Below the pieces are notes generated by a model. The model saw only the letters and a program-made list of their open reading frames with translations, was not told where the DNA came from and made no database searches. Of a stretch of DNA of 64,000 nucleotides, positions 27,061 to 34,977 are shown in pieces; position 1 is the stretch's first letter, and each line of letters starts with the position of its first letter. Position numbers and translations under genes: made by a program. The DNA lies in NCBI RefSeq assembly GCF_013386115.1, contig NZ_JACAOR010000014.1:517284-581283 (forward strand). The letters are read 5' to 3'. This DNA is from Pseudomonas gingeri (GTDB lineage Bacteria; Pseudomonadota; Gammaproteobacteria; Pseudomonadales; Pseudomonadaceae).

Positions 27061-27139
27061 AAGACAGCGCTGTCCGAAAGCGTGACGAATGGTCTATCCT
27101 CGCGCTTTCGGCCTCGTGCCGTTGGACAAAGAGGAAACG

Positions 27140-28315
27140 ATGGGCAGGGACTACCTGGCGTTTTTCGCTTCGCTGTTTCTTTCACGACTGGCTGACCAGA
27201 TCCTGTTGTTCATCGTCCCGCTGCTGGTGTTCCAGACCACCAACAGTGCCTCCTGGGCCGGCCTGGCATTTTTCGTCGAGGCGTTGCCGCGCTTCCTGGC
27301 GTTCCCGATCTGCGGGGCCCTCTGCGACCGTTTTTCGCCCGTGCGCATCCTGCATATCAGCCAGGTCTACCGGGCACTGGCCTGTGTGGTCGCCGTCGCC
27401 TGTCATGGGCTGTTCGACGGTATCTACTGGCTGGTGGCGCTCTCGGCCCTGTGCGGGGTGCTGACCACCCAGGGCATCATGGCCCGCGAAGTGCTGCTGC
27501 CGCATATCTTCGCCCGCTACAGCTATACCAGGACCTTGTCCTATTCGCAGATCGCCGACCAGAGCGGCCTGGTGCTCGGGCCCTTGCTGGCGGCGCTGCT
27601 GCTGGAGGCCATGGCCTGGCCCTGGGTGGTGCTCGGCGTGGCGGGATTGTTCGTGCTGGCCGACCTGGCGATGCTGGCCTGGCAGCGCAGCAGCGTGATC
27701 AGCCTGGAAACCTTCGAGCAGCATCCGGGGCTCTGGCTGCAACCGCTGCGCATCGCCTTCGGCCATATCCGCGCATTGGCGCCGTTGCGCAAGATCATCT
27801 GCCTGGCGGTCGGGGTCAACCTGATCATCGGCGTGACCCTGGCCACCTCGGCGGCGCTGGTGATTGGCGTCCACGAACAGGGCAAGGACTATTACGCCGG
27901 GCTGCAGGCGGTCGGGGCCGGGGTGACCATCGCGATCCTGTTCCTGCTGGCACGGCTCAGCCTGCCGTTGCGGCTGCTCGGTGGACTGTCCTATGGGCTG
28001 ATCCTGCTCGGTGCCTTTGTCACTGCGTGCAGTCCTTCGACGGCGGGCTATGTCGTCGGCTTCCTGCTGATCGTCGGCTTCGACAAGATGTTCAATGTCT
28101 ATATGCGCAGTGTCCGCCAGCAGGTGATTCCGGTGCAGGACTTCGGCAAGACGGTGGGGGTGATCACCTTGCTCAACAACCTGTCGCAACCTTTGGCCGG
28201 TTTGCTGGTGGGGGTATTGGCCGGCTCCCTGGGTACCCAAGGGGTGATCCTGGTGCTGGCCGTCGCCAGTGCGCTGATCGGGGCCGGGGTAGTTTTGCGC
28301 AGACCAGCCGTCTGA
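27140..28315 (+). CDS. MFS transporter, EntS-like (MFS_3)
   Basis: A 391-residue protein with about 12 predicted helices. The FLSRLADQILLFIVPLLVFQ start and LCDRFSPVRIL loop resemble EntS-type exporters of the MFS_3 group, which often move siderophores or other metabolites. ATG 27140 is favoured over an in-frame ATG at 27089 because GAGGAA sits 4 bp upstream and membrane segment 1 then begins near residue 5. No siderophore genes are nearby, so the substrate is unknown. It has its own 79-bp upstream gap and is followed by the phn promoter region. Confidence 0.8.
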   Translation: MGRDYLAFFASLFLSRLADQILLFIVPLLVFQTTNSASWAGLAFFVEALPRFLAFPICGALCDRFSPVRILHISQVYRALACVVAVACHGLFDGIYWLVALSALCGVLTTQGIMAREVLLPHIFARYSYTRTLSYSQIADQSGLVLGPLLAALLLEAMAWPWVVLGVAGLFVLADLAMLAWQRSSVISLETFEQHPGLWLQPLRIAFGHIRALAPLRKIICLAVGVNLIIGVTLATSAALVIGVHEQGKDYYAGLQAVGAGVTIAILFLLARLSLPLRLLGGLSYGLILLGAFVTACSPSTAGYVVGFLLIVGFDKMFNVYMRSVRQQVIPVQDFGKTVGVITLLNNLSQPLAGLLVGVLAGSLGTQGVILVLAVASALIGAGVVLRRPAV

Positions 28316-28382
28316 CGGCGATCACCCGGTGCCGGAGGGCGATCCTTCTATTGCGCGGCCTGTGGGAAAACATCAACACAAA

Positions 28383-28410
28383 CGTCATCAAACCGTGACT
28401 TCACGGTCAT
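28383..28410 (+). promoter_or_regulatory. Pho box upstream of phnC
   Basis: Three half-sites of the GTCAT type repeat at an exact 11-bp interval: GTCAT at 28384, GTGAC at 28395 and GTCAT at 28406. This periodicity is the signature of PhoB binding. It ends 93 bp before the phnC start and fits known control of phosphonate uptake by phosphate starvation. Confidence 0.8.
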
Positions 28411-28446
28411 GTTCTGTTCGCAGGACCGCAACACGCGCGCTCTAAC

Positions 28447-28491
28447 GTCTGGTCATCCCAATGCGGCCATGGACGGCCTCTATAACCAGAC
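28447..28491 (+). promoter_or_regulatory. inverted repeat GTCTGGT...ACCAGAC in the phnC leader
   Basis: Perfect 7-bp arms at 28447-28453 and 28485-28491, separated by 31 bp, end 11 bp before the phnC start codon. The arms could be half-sites for a GntR/HutC regulator such as PhnF or could form a leader hairpin that covers the ribosome-binding region. Which of the two applies cannot be told from sequence. Confidence 0.4.
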
Positions 28492-28502
28492 AGAGAGCTC
28501 CC

Positions 28503-29330
28503 ATGACCGTAGCCATCCATGTCGATCGTTTGAACAAGACCTTTTCGCGCAAGACCGCCCTGGTCGATCTCGAATTGTCCATCCAGACCGGCGAGATGGT
28601 CGCGCTGATCGGCGCTTCCGGGTCCGGCAAGTCGACCCTGTTGCGCCACCTCGCCGGCCTTGCCGTGTGCGACCGCGACAACGGCGGTCGGGTCCGGGTG
28701 CTGGGGCGCGACGTGCAGTCCAGCGGCCGGCTCAACGGCAACGTGCGCCGTCTGCGGGCCGACATCGGTTATATCTTCCAGCAGTTCAACCTTGTCAACC
28801 GGCTAAGTGTTCTAGACAACGTACTTCTCGGTTGTCTAGGTCGCATGCCGCGTTTTCGCGGCAATTTCGGCCTGTTCAACGCCGAGGAGCGACATCGGGC
28901 CCATGAGTCCCTGGAGCGCGTCGGCCTGCTCGACCTGGCCGGCCAGCGTGCCTCGACCCTGTCCGGCGGCCAGCAGCAACGGGTCGCCATTGCCCGCACC
29001 CTGACCCAGCGCGCCGACGTGATCCTGGCCGACGAGCCGATCGCCTCCCTCGATCCGGAATCGGCGCGCAAGGTCATGGAAATCCTCGCCGACATCAACC
29101 GCCGCGACGGCAAGACCGTCGTGGTGACCCTGCATCAAGTGGATTACGCCGTTCGCTATTGCCCCCGCGCTGTGGCGCTCAAGGGCGGCCGGATCCACTA
29201 CGACGGCGCCGCTTCGGAACTGACCGGGCCGCTGCTCAACGGCCTGTACGGCGCCGACCTGGACACCAGCCTGATGTTTTCCGATCAGGCCCGGCGCATG
29301 GACAACGCGCCCCGGCTGGTCCTGGCCTGA
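28503..29330 (+). CDS. phnC: phosphonate ABC transporter ATP-binding protein
   Basis: A 275-residue ATPase with Walker A GASGSGKST, signature LSGGQQQR, Walker B VILADEP and the PhnC-typical NLVNRLSVLDNVL segment. It powers phosphonate import with PhnD and PhnE. ATG 28503 is used because GAGAG precedes it and homologues start at the same place. A short stretch (28803-28841) uses AT-rich codons, including three CTA leucines, unlike the rest of the gene, and forms an inverted repeat described separately. First gene of the phn operon. Confidence 0.93.
   Translation: MTVAIHVDRLNKTFSRKTALVDLELSIQTGEMVALIGASGSGKSTLLRHLAGLAVCDRDNGGRVRVLGRDVQSSGRLNGNVRRLRADIGYIFQQFNLVNRLSVLDNVLLGCLGRMPRFRGNFGLFNAEERHRAHESLERVGLLDLAGQRASTLSGGQQQRVAIARTLTQRADVILADEPIASLDPESARKVMEILADINRRDGKTVVVTLHQVDYAVRYCPRAVALKGGRIHYDGAASELTGPLLNGLYGADLDTSLMFSDQARRMDNAPRLVLA
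28812..28839 (+). promoter_or_regulatory. inverted repeat with PhnF-operator-like half-sites inside phnC
   Basis: CTAGACAAC at 28812-28820 and GTTGTCTAG at 28831-28839 are perfect 9-bp inverted arms 10 bp apart. Each arm contains the half-site of the TTGTCTAGACAA palindrome found at the phnF start (31283-31294); the first site, TCTAGACAA, matches 9 consecutive bases of it. The codons used here (CTA, AGT, GTT, CTA, GTA, CTT, CTA) are rare for this genome while the protein is conserved, which suggests selection on the DNA or RNA sequence. Confidence 0.5.
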
Positions 29331-29378
29331 ACCCAGACAACCTCTCGAACCCTTAACGCACCTGCAGGAATCCATTCC

Positions 29379-30383
29379 ATGTTGAACCGTATCGGTCGCG
29401 TCTTCGCGTCTGCCGCTCTGCTGGCAAGCTGCGTCCTGGGCACCGCCCAGGCACAGGAACAAGTCATCAACTTCGGTCTCATGTCCACCGAGTCGTCGCA
29501 GAACCTCAAGAGTGTCTGGCAGCCGTTCCTCGACGACATGTCGAAGAAAACCGGCCTCACCGTCAAAGCCACCTTTGCTTCCGACTACGCGGGCCTGATC
29601 CAGGGGATGCGCTTCAACAAGGTGGACGTGGCGTGGCTCGGCAACAAGGGCGCGATGGAAGCCGTGGACCGCTCCAACGGTGAGATCTTCGCCCAGACCG
29701 CTGCCGCCAATGGCAATCCGGGTTACTGGAGCGTGCTGATCGTGCGCAAGGACAGCCCGATCAACTCCGTTGCCGACATGCTCAAGAACGCCAAGAGCCT
29801 GACCTTCGGCAATGGCGATCCGAACTCCACCTCCGGCTATCTGGTACCCGGCTATTACGTGTTCGCCAAGAACCATGTCGATGCCGCCACCGCGTTCAAG
29901 CGCACCCTCAACTCCAGCCATGAAGTGAACGCCTTGAGCGTTGCCAAGGGCCAGATCGACGTCGCCACCTTCAACACCGAAAGCTGGGACCGCCTGCAAG
30001 TGACCCAGCCGGAAAACGCCGCGCTGCTCAAGGAAATCTGGCGCTCGCCGCTGATCCCGGCCGACCCGATGGTCTGGAACAAGAACCTGTCGGACGCCAA
30101 CAAGGCCAAGATCCGCGAGTTCTTCGCCACCTATGGCGATACGCCGGAAGAGAAGGCGGTGCTGACCAACATGCAGTTGGGCAAGTTTCTCAAGTCCAGC
30201 GACGACCAGCTGCTGACCATCCGCCAGCTCGAACTGTTCAAGCAGCGCACCGAAGTGAGCGCCAGCACCACCCTGAGCGCCGAGGAAAAAACCACTCGCC
30301 TGAAAGACATCGATGCCGGCCTTGCGAAGTTGCAGGACCGCATCAGCGAACTGGACAAGCAGACCGCCGCCAAGGCGGGTTGA
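29379..30383 (+). CDS. phnD: phosphonate-binding periplasmic protein
   Basis: A 334-residue substrate-binding protein. The signal peptide ends in TAQA with cleavage likely after Ala25. The mature protein begins QEQVINFGLMSTESSQNL, typical of PhnD, and DPNSTSGYLVPGYY is the ligand-binding segment of the family. It delivers phosphonates to the PhnCE transporter. It starts 48 bp after phnC with GCAGGA upstream. Length equals the family norm (about 338). Confidence 0.93.
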   Translation: MLNRIGRVFASAALLASCVLGTAQAQEQVINFGLMSTESSQNLKSVWQPFLDDMSKKTGLTVKATFASDYAGLIQGMRFNKVDVAWLGNKGAMEAVDRSNGEIFAQTAAANGNPGYWSVLIVRKDSPINSVADMLKNAKSLTFGNGDPNSTSGYLVPGYYVFAKNHVDAATAFKRTLNSSHEVNALSVAKGQIDVATFNTESWDRLQVTQPENAALLKEIWRSPLIPADPMVWNKNLSDANKAKIREFFATYGDTPEEKAVLTNMQLGKFLKSSDDQLLTIRQLELFKQRTEVSASTTLSAEEKTTRLKDIDAGLAKLQDRISELDKQTAAKAG

Positions 30384-30453
30384 GGCACCGGGCCGCGCTG
30401 CCCGGGTCGTACCCGCCAGGCAGCGCGTCATCCTCCGTCGACGAGAGCCGCTC

Positions 30454-31242
30454 ATGAATACTCACGCTGCACACGCCGATATTGTCGGCAAACGTTCCTG
30501 GAGCCGTTACATCGGCTGGGCCCTGGTACTGGCGATGTTTGCCTGGGCCTGGCACGGCGCGGAAATGAACCCGCTGCAGCTGTACCGCGATTCGGGAAAC
30601 ATGGCGACCTTCGCCGCCGACTTCTTCCCGCCGGACTTCCACGAATGGCGCTCGTACCTCAAGGAAATGATCGTCACCGTGCATATCGCCCTCTGGGGCA
30701 CGCTGCTGGCGATTGTCTGCTCGGTGCCGCTGGGCATTCTCTGTGCTGACAACATCACCCCCTGGTGGATTCACCAGCCGCTGCGCCGGGTCATGGACTC
30801 GTTCCGCTCGATCAACGAAATGGTGTTCGCCATGTTGTTCGTGGTGGCGGTCGGCCTGGGGCCGTTCGCCGGTGTCCTGGCGCTGTGGATCAGCACCACC
30901 GGGGTCCTCGCCAAGCTGTTCGCCGAAGCGGTCGAGGCGATTGATCCGGGTCCCGTGGAAGGTGTGCGTGCCACCGGTGCCAGTGCCTTGCAGGAAGTGA
31001 TCTACGGGGTGATCCCGCAGGTCATGCCGCTGTGGATCTCCTACGCGCTGTACCGCTTCGAGTCCAACGTGCGTTCCGCCACGGTGGTGGGGATGGTCGG
31101 TGCCGGCGGTATCGGCGTGATCCTCTGGGAAAACATCCGCGCCTTCCAGTTCGTCCAGACCTGCGCGGTGCTGCTGGTGATCATCTTCGTGGTGAGCGTG
31201 ATCGACATCCTGTCGCAACGCCTGCGCAAACAATTCATCTGA
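30454..31242 (+). CDS. phnE: phosphonate ABC transporter permease
   Basis: A 262-residue inner-membrane permease with about six helices. The SFRSINEMVFAMLFVVAVGLG region and the EAA-loop (EAVEAIDPGPVEGVRATGAS) are diagnostic of PhnE. ATG 30454 gives the family length; an in-frame start further upstream would overlap phnD heavily. It is followed by a short gap that contains a terminator hairpin before phnF, separating the transport genes from the lyase genes. Confidence 0.93.
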   Translation: MNTHAAHADIVGKRSWSRYIGWALVLAMFAWAWHGAEMNPLQLYRDSGNMATFAADFFPPDFHEWRSYLKEMIVTVHIALWGTLLAIVCSVPLGILCADNITPWWIHQPLRRVMDSFRSINEMVFAMLFVVAVGLGPFAGVLALWISTTGVLAKLFAEAVEAIDPGPVEGVRATGASALQEVIYGVIPQVMPLWISYALYRFESNVRSATVVGMVGAGGIGVILWENIRAFQFVQTCAVLLVIIFVVSVIDILSQRLRKQFI

Positions 31243-31251
31243 TCGGAGAGG

Positions 31252-31272
31252 GTGCCTGAGGGCGCTTTTTTT
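31252..31272 (+). terminator. intrinsic terminator between phnE and phnF
   Basis: Stem GTGCC / GGCGC (one G-U pair) with loop TGAG, followed by seven T residues (31266-31272). It lies 10 bp after the phnE stop and 4 bp before the phnF start, so it could reduce transcription into the lyase genes relative to the transporter genes. Confidence 0.6.
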
Positions 31273-31276
31273 AGCC

Positions 31277-31981
31277 ATGACATTGTCTAGACAAGTAGAG
31301 CCGATATACCGCGAGCTGGCCGATACCCTGCGCCGCGAGCTGTCCGGTTACCGCGCGGGGGACTACCTGCCGCCGGAAGTCCAGCTGGCCTCGCGCTTCT
31401 CGGTGAACCGCCACACCATCCGCCGCGCCATCGACGAACTGGTGGCCGAGGGCTGCCTGCTGCGCCTGCAGGGCAAGGGCACCCAGGTGCTGGAGCGTCC
31501 GCTGATCTACCCGATGGCGGCGGACAGTGCCTACAGCCAGTCGCTGTCGGCCCAGGGCGTCGGTGTCCAGGCGCTGCTGCTGCGTCGCCGGCACTGCCCG
31601 GCGAGCCGCGAGGACGCCCGCCACCTGGAGTTGCAGGAGCAGGCACCGCTGATCGAGCTGCAGACCCTGCGCCTGCTCGACGAACAACCGGTGAGCCTGA
31701 TCCGTCACCGCTACTGCGCCAGCCGCGCGCGCTGGCTGGACCCTTACAACGGCGGTTCGCTGCGGCAGTTCTTCGCCGACCGCAAGCTGCCCCTGACCCG
31801 CACCTTCAGCCTGATCGGCGCGCGCCTGCCCAGCCGCGACGAGGCCGGCCTGTTGCTGATGCCCCGGCATATGCCGGTGCTGACGGTGCTGACCGTTTCC
31901 CGTGACCCCGCCGGACGGCCGGTGGAGCTGGCGCTGTCCACCAGCCGCTCGGACCGCTTTCAGTACCAGGTCGTGACCTGA
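31277..31981 (+). CDS. phnF: GntR/HutC-family phosphonate metabolism regulator
   Basis: A 234-residue regulator with an N-terminal winged helix (IYRELADTLRRELSGY to VNRHTIRRAIDELVAEG) and a UTRA-type ligand domain that ends in TSRSDRFQYQV. It sits between phnE and phnG as in E. coli. A perfect 12-bp palindrome, TTGTCTAGACAA, covers codons 3-6, so the protein probably binds its own gene near the start. It is expected to repress or tune the operon in response to a phosphonate-related ligand; the ligand is not known from this sequence. Confidence 0.88.
   Translation: MTLSRQVEPIYRELADTLRRELSGYRAGDYLPPEVQLASRFSVNRHTIRRAIDELVAEGCLLRLQGKGTQVLERPLIYPMAADSAYSQSLSAQGVGVQALLLRRRHCPASREDARHLELQEQAPLIELQTLRLLDEQPVSLIRHRYCASRARWLDPYNGGSLRQFFADRKLPLTRTFSLIGARLPSRDEAGLLLMPRHMPVLTVLTVSRDPAGRPVELALSTSRSDRFQYQVVT
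31283..31294 (+). promoter_or_regulatory. TTGTCTAGACAA palindrome in the phnF start region
   Basis: A perfect 12-bp palindrome beginning 6 bp into phnF and 11 bp after the terminator T run. Such sites are typical of GntR/HutC operators. Its half-sites recur in the inverted repeat at 28812-28839 within phnC. Binding by PhnF is inferred. Confidence 0.55.
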
Positions 31982-31995
31982 TGGAGAACCTCAAG

Positions 31996-32445
31996 ATGAC
32001 TGCTCCCGAAACACACGCTGCACGGCAACGCTGGATCGGCGTCCTGGCCCGCGCCCAGGGCGTCGAGCTGCACGCCCATGAAGAGGCCCTGCGCGACACT
32101 GACTACCAGCTGATCCGCGCCCCGGAAGTCGGCATGACCCTGGTGCGTGGCCGCATGGGCGGCACCGGTGCGCCCTTCAACGTCGGCGAAATGACCGTCA
32201 CCCGCTGCGTGGTGCGCCTGGCCGATGGTCGGGTCGGCTACAGCTACCTGGCCGGACGCGACAAGCGGCATGCCGAGCTGGCCGCATTGGCCGACGCCCA
32301 TCTGCAAGGCAGCCAGCAGGCGCGCTGGCTCAGTGAACTGATCGAACCCCTGGCCCATGCCGAGGCCCTGCGTCGGGCCGCGAAAGCCGCCGATACCGCC
32401 GCGACCAAGGTCGAGTTCTTCACCCTGGTGCGAGGAGAAAACTGA
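31996..32445 (+). CDS. phnG: C-P lyase complex subunit PhnG
   Basis: A 149-residue component of the PhnGHIJ core complex that builds ribose 1-triphosphonate from ATP and phosphonate. The start ATG 31996 (MTAPETHAARQRWIGVLARA) fits the family N-terminus and has GGAG nine bases upstream. An alternative ATG at 31981 overlaps the phnF stop as TGATG and would add five residues. RAPEVGMTLVRGRMGGTGAPFN is the conserved core. The stop overlaps the phnH start. Confidence 0.92.
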   Translation: MTAPETHAARQRWIGVLARAQGVELHAHEEALRDTDYQLIRAPEVGMTLVRGRMGGTGAPFNVGEMTVTRCVVRLADGRVGYSYLAGRDKRHAELAALADAHLQGSQQARWLSELIEPLAHAEALRRAAKAADTAATKVEFFTLVRGEN

Positions 32446-33044
32446 TGAGTGCAAGTCTTCTGCAAGGCGCTTTCGCCGACCCGGTGCTGGATGCCCAGCG
32501 CAGTTTCCGCGCGGCCCTCGACGCCTTGGCCAATCCCGGCGTGGTCCAGGCCATGCCCACGCTGCCGAGCCTCGACGGCCTGGCGCCGGCGACCTACGCG
32601 CTATGCCTGGCGCTGCTCGACGGCGATACCCCGCTGTGGCTGGCGCCGTCCTTCGATACCCCGCTGATCCGCGCCAACCTGGCGTTCCATTGTGGCTGCC
32701 CGCTGACCCATCAACGCGAGGAAGCGCGCTTTGCCCTGCTCGCGGCCGAGGATCTGCATGACCTAGCCGGCTTCGACCTGGGCAACGAACGTTACCCGGA
32801 CCAGTCCTGCACCTTGCTGGTCCAGTTGCCGCAACTGGAGAGCGGGCGCTCCCTGGCCTGGCGCGGTCCGGGTATCCGCGACGAACAGCGGGTCGGCCTG
32901 CCGCTGGCCGCGACGTTCTGGCACCAGCGCGATCGCCACAGTGCGTTTCCCCGTGGGCTGGATGTGTTTTTCCTGGCCGCCGGCGACGTGCTCGGCCTGC
33001 CGCGCAGTACCCGTGTCAGCCACCTGTCCGAGGAGCTTGCCTGA
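32445..33044 (+). CDS. phnH: C-P lyase complex subunit PhnH
   Basis: A 199-residue subunit of the core C-P lyase complex, essential for phosphonate activation though without catalytic residues of its own. The start overlaps the phnG stop by one base (TGATG) and the stop overlaps the phnI start the same way, showing tight translational coupling. Conserved segments include FADPVLDAQRSFRAALDALA near the N-terminus and FPRGLDVFFLA near the C-terminus. Confidence 0.92.
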   Translation: MSASLLQGAFADPVLDAQRSFRAALDALANPGVVQAMPTLPSLDGLAPATYALCLALLDGDTPLWLAPSFDTPLIRANLAFHCGCPLTHQREEARFALLAAEDLHDLAGFDLGNERYPDQSCTLLVQLPQLESGRSLAWRGPGIRDEQRVGLPLAATFWHQRDRHSAFPRGLDVFFLAAGDVLGLPRSTRVSHLSEELA

Positions 33045-34111
33045 TGTATGTAGCCGTCAAGGGTGGCGAGAGAGCCATCGATAATGCCCACCGCCTGCTG
33101 GCGAAAAAACGCCGTGGCGACACCGCCATCGCCGAACTCGACGTCGAGCAGGTCCGCCAGCAACTGCCGCTGGCGGTGGCCCGGGTGATGACCGAGGGCT
33201 CGCTGTACGACGAACAACTGGCCGCGCTGGCGATCAAGCAGGCGGCGGGGGACCTGGTGGAAGCGATCTTCCTGCTGCGGGCCTACCGCACGACGCTGCC
33301 GCGCTTCAATGACAGCCTGCCCATCGATACCTCGGACATGCAACTTGACCGGCGCCTGTCGGCGACCTTCAAGGACGTACCGGGTGGTCAGCTGCTCGGC
33401 CCGACCTTCGACTACACCCACCGCCTGCTGGATTTCGCGCTGCTGGCCGAGGGCGAGCATCCGGGGCCGCAGGTGGCAGAGGGCGCCGGCCTGGCGCCGT
33501 GTCCGCGAGTCCTGGAACTGCTGGCCAGGGAAGGGCTGATCAAGTCCGAAAGCGACCAGGGTGCCGCGGTCGACGATATCACCCGCAAACCCCTGGAGTA
33601 CCCGGCCACGCGTGCCGAGCGACTGCAGGCACTGGCCCGTGGCGATGAAGGTTTCCTGCTGGCCCTGGGGTATTCGACCCAGCGCGGCTACGGACGCAAT
33701 CACCCCTTTGCCGGGGAGATCCGTATCGGCGCGGTGGAAGTCTGGATCGAACCGGCGGAACTGGGTTTCCCGATCGCCATCGGCTCGATCGAAGTGACCG
33801 AGTGCGAGATGGTCAACCAGTTCGTCGGCTCGAAAACCGAGCCGGCGCAGTTTACCCGTGGCTATGGCCTGGCCTTCGGTCATGCCGAGCGCAAGGCCAT
33901 GGGCATGGCCCTGATCGACCGCTCGCTGCGGGCCGAGGAATTCAATGAAGAGGTGGTGTCACCGGCCCAGCAGGAAGAATTCGTGCTGGCCCACTGTGAC
34001 AACGTCGAGGCCGCCGGCTTCGTCTCGCACCTCAAGCTGCCGCACTACGTCGACTTCCAGTCCGAACTGGAACTGATCCGCAAACTGCGCAACCCCGAGG
34101 AGAACCGTTGA
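33044..34111 (+). CDS. phnI: C-P lyase complex subunit PhnI (nucleosidase-type)
   Basis: A 355-residue core subunit that, with PhnG, H and L, replaces adenine of ATP by phosphonate. It begins with the family signature MYVAVKGGERAI and includes LGYSTQRGYGRNHPFAGEIR and HLKLPHYVDFQSELEL. It is coupled to phnH and phnJ by one-base overlaps. Length matches the E. coli protein (354). Confidence 0.94.
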   Translation: MYVAVKGGERAIDNAHRLLAKKRRGDTAIAELDVEQVRQQLPLAVARVMTEGSLYDEQLAALAIKQAAGDLVEAIFLLRAYRTTLPRFNDSLPIDTSDMQLDRRLSATFKDVPGGQLLGPTFDYTHRLLDFALLAEGEHPGPQVAEGAGLAPCPRVLELLAREGLIKSESDQGAAVDDITRKPLEYPATRAERLQALARGDEGFLLALGYSTQRGYGRNHPFAGEIRIGAVEVWIEPAELGFPIAIGSIEVTECEMVNQFVGSKTEPAQFTRGYGLAFGHAERKAMGMALIDRSLRAEEFNEEVVSPAQQEEFVLAHCDNVEAAGFVSHLKLPHYVDFQSELELIRKLRNPEENR

Positions 34112-34977
34112 TGAACGGCCAGACCCCGATTCGCGACGAGGCCTACAACTTCGCCTACCTCGACGAACAGACCAAACGCATGATCCGTCGCGGCCTGCTC
34201 AAGGCCGTGGCGATTCCCGGCTACCAGGTGCCGTTCGGTGGCCGCGAGATGCCGCTGCCCTACGGCTGGGGCACCGGCGGCATGCAACTGACCGCGGCGA
34301 TCCTCGGTGCCGACGATGTGCTCAAGGTCATCGACCAGGGCGCCGACGACACCACCAACGCGGTGTCGATCCGCCGTTTCTTCGCCCGTACCGCCGGTGT
34401 CGTCACCACCGAACGCACGCCCGAGGCGACGTTGATCCAGACCCGTCACCGGATTCCGGAAATCGCCCTGCGCGAAGGCCAGATCATGGTCTACCAGGTG
34501 CCCAATCCCGAGCCGCTGCGGTTTATCGAACCGTCGGAAACCGAGACCCGGACCATGCATGCCCTCAACGACTACGGGGTCATGCACGTCAAGCTGTACG
34601 AGGACATCGCCACCTACGGGCATATCGAGACCAGCTACGCCTACCCGGTGACGGTCGACGACCGCTACGTGATGGACCCGTCGCCGATTCCCAAGTTCGA
34701 CAACCCGAAACTCGACATGAGTCCGGCGCTGATGCTGTTCGGCGCCGGGCGCGAGAAGCGCCTGTACGCAGTGCCGCCGTACACCCGTGTGACCAGCCTC
34801 GACTTCGAGGATCACCCCTTCGAGGTCCAGCGTTGGGAGCAGAGCTGCGCGATCTGCGGCAGCCACGATTCGTTCCTCGACGAGTTGATCGTCGACGACG
34901 CCGGCACCCAGCAGTTTGTCTGCTCGGACACCGATTACTGCGCCCAGCGCGTCAGCGAACAGGAGCAAGGCCAATGA
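34111..34977 (+). CDS. phnJ: alpha-D-ribose 1-methylphosphonate 5-phosphate C-P lyase
   Basis: A 288-residue radical SAM enzyme that breaks the carbon-phosphorus bond. Four cysteines at 246, 249, 271 and 277 keep the spacing of the E. coli set (241, 244, 266, 272), which supplies the iron-sulfur cluster ligands and the catalytic Cys. The N-terminal YNFAYLDEQTKRMIRR is typical. ATG 34111 overlaps the phnI stop; the stop overlaps the phnK start as ATGA. Confidence 0.95.
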   Translation: MNGQTPIRDEAYNFAYLDEQTKRMIRRGLLKAVAIPGYQVPFGGREMPLPYGWGTGGMQLTAAILGADDVLKVIDQGADDTTNAVSIRRFFARTAGVVTTERTPEATLIQTRHRIPEIALREGQIMVYQVPNPEPLRFIEPSETETRTMHALNDYGVMHVKLYEDIATYGHIETSYAYPVTVDDRYVMDPSPIPKFDNPKLDMSPALMLFGAGREKRLYAVPPYTRVTSLDFEDHPFEVQRWEQSCAICGSHDSFLDELIVDDAGTQQFVCSDTDYCAQRVSEQEQGQ

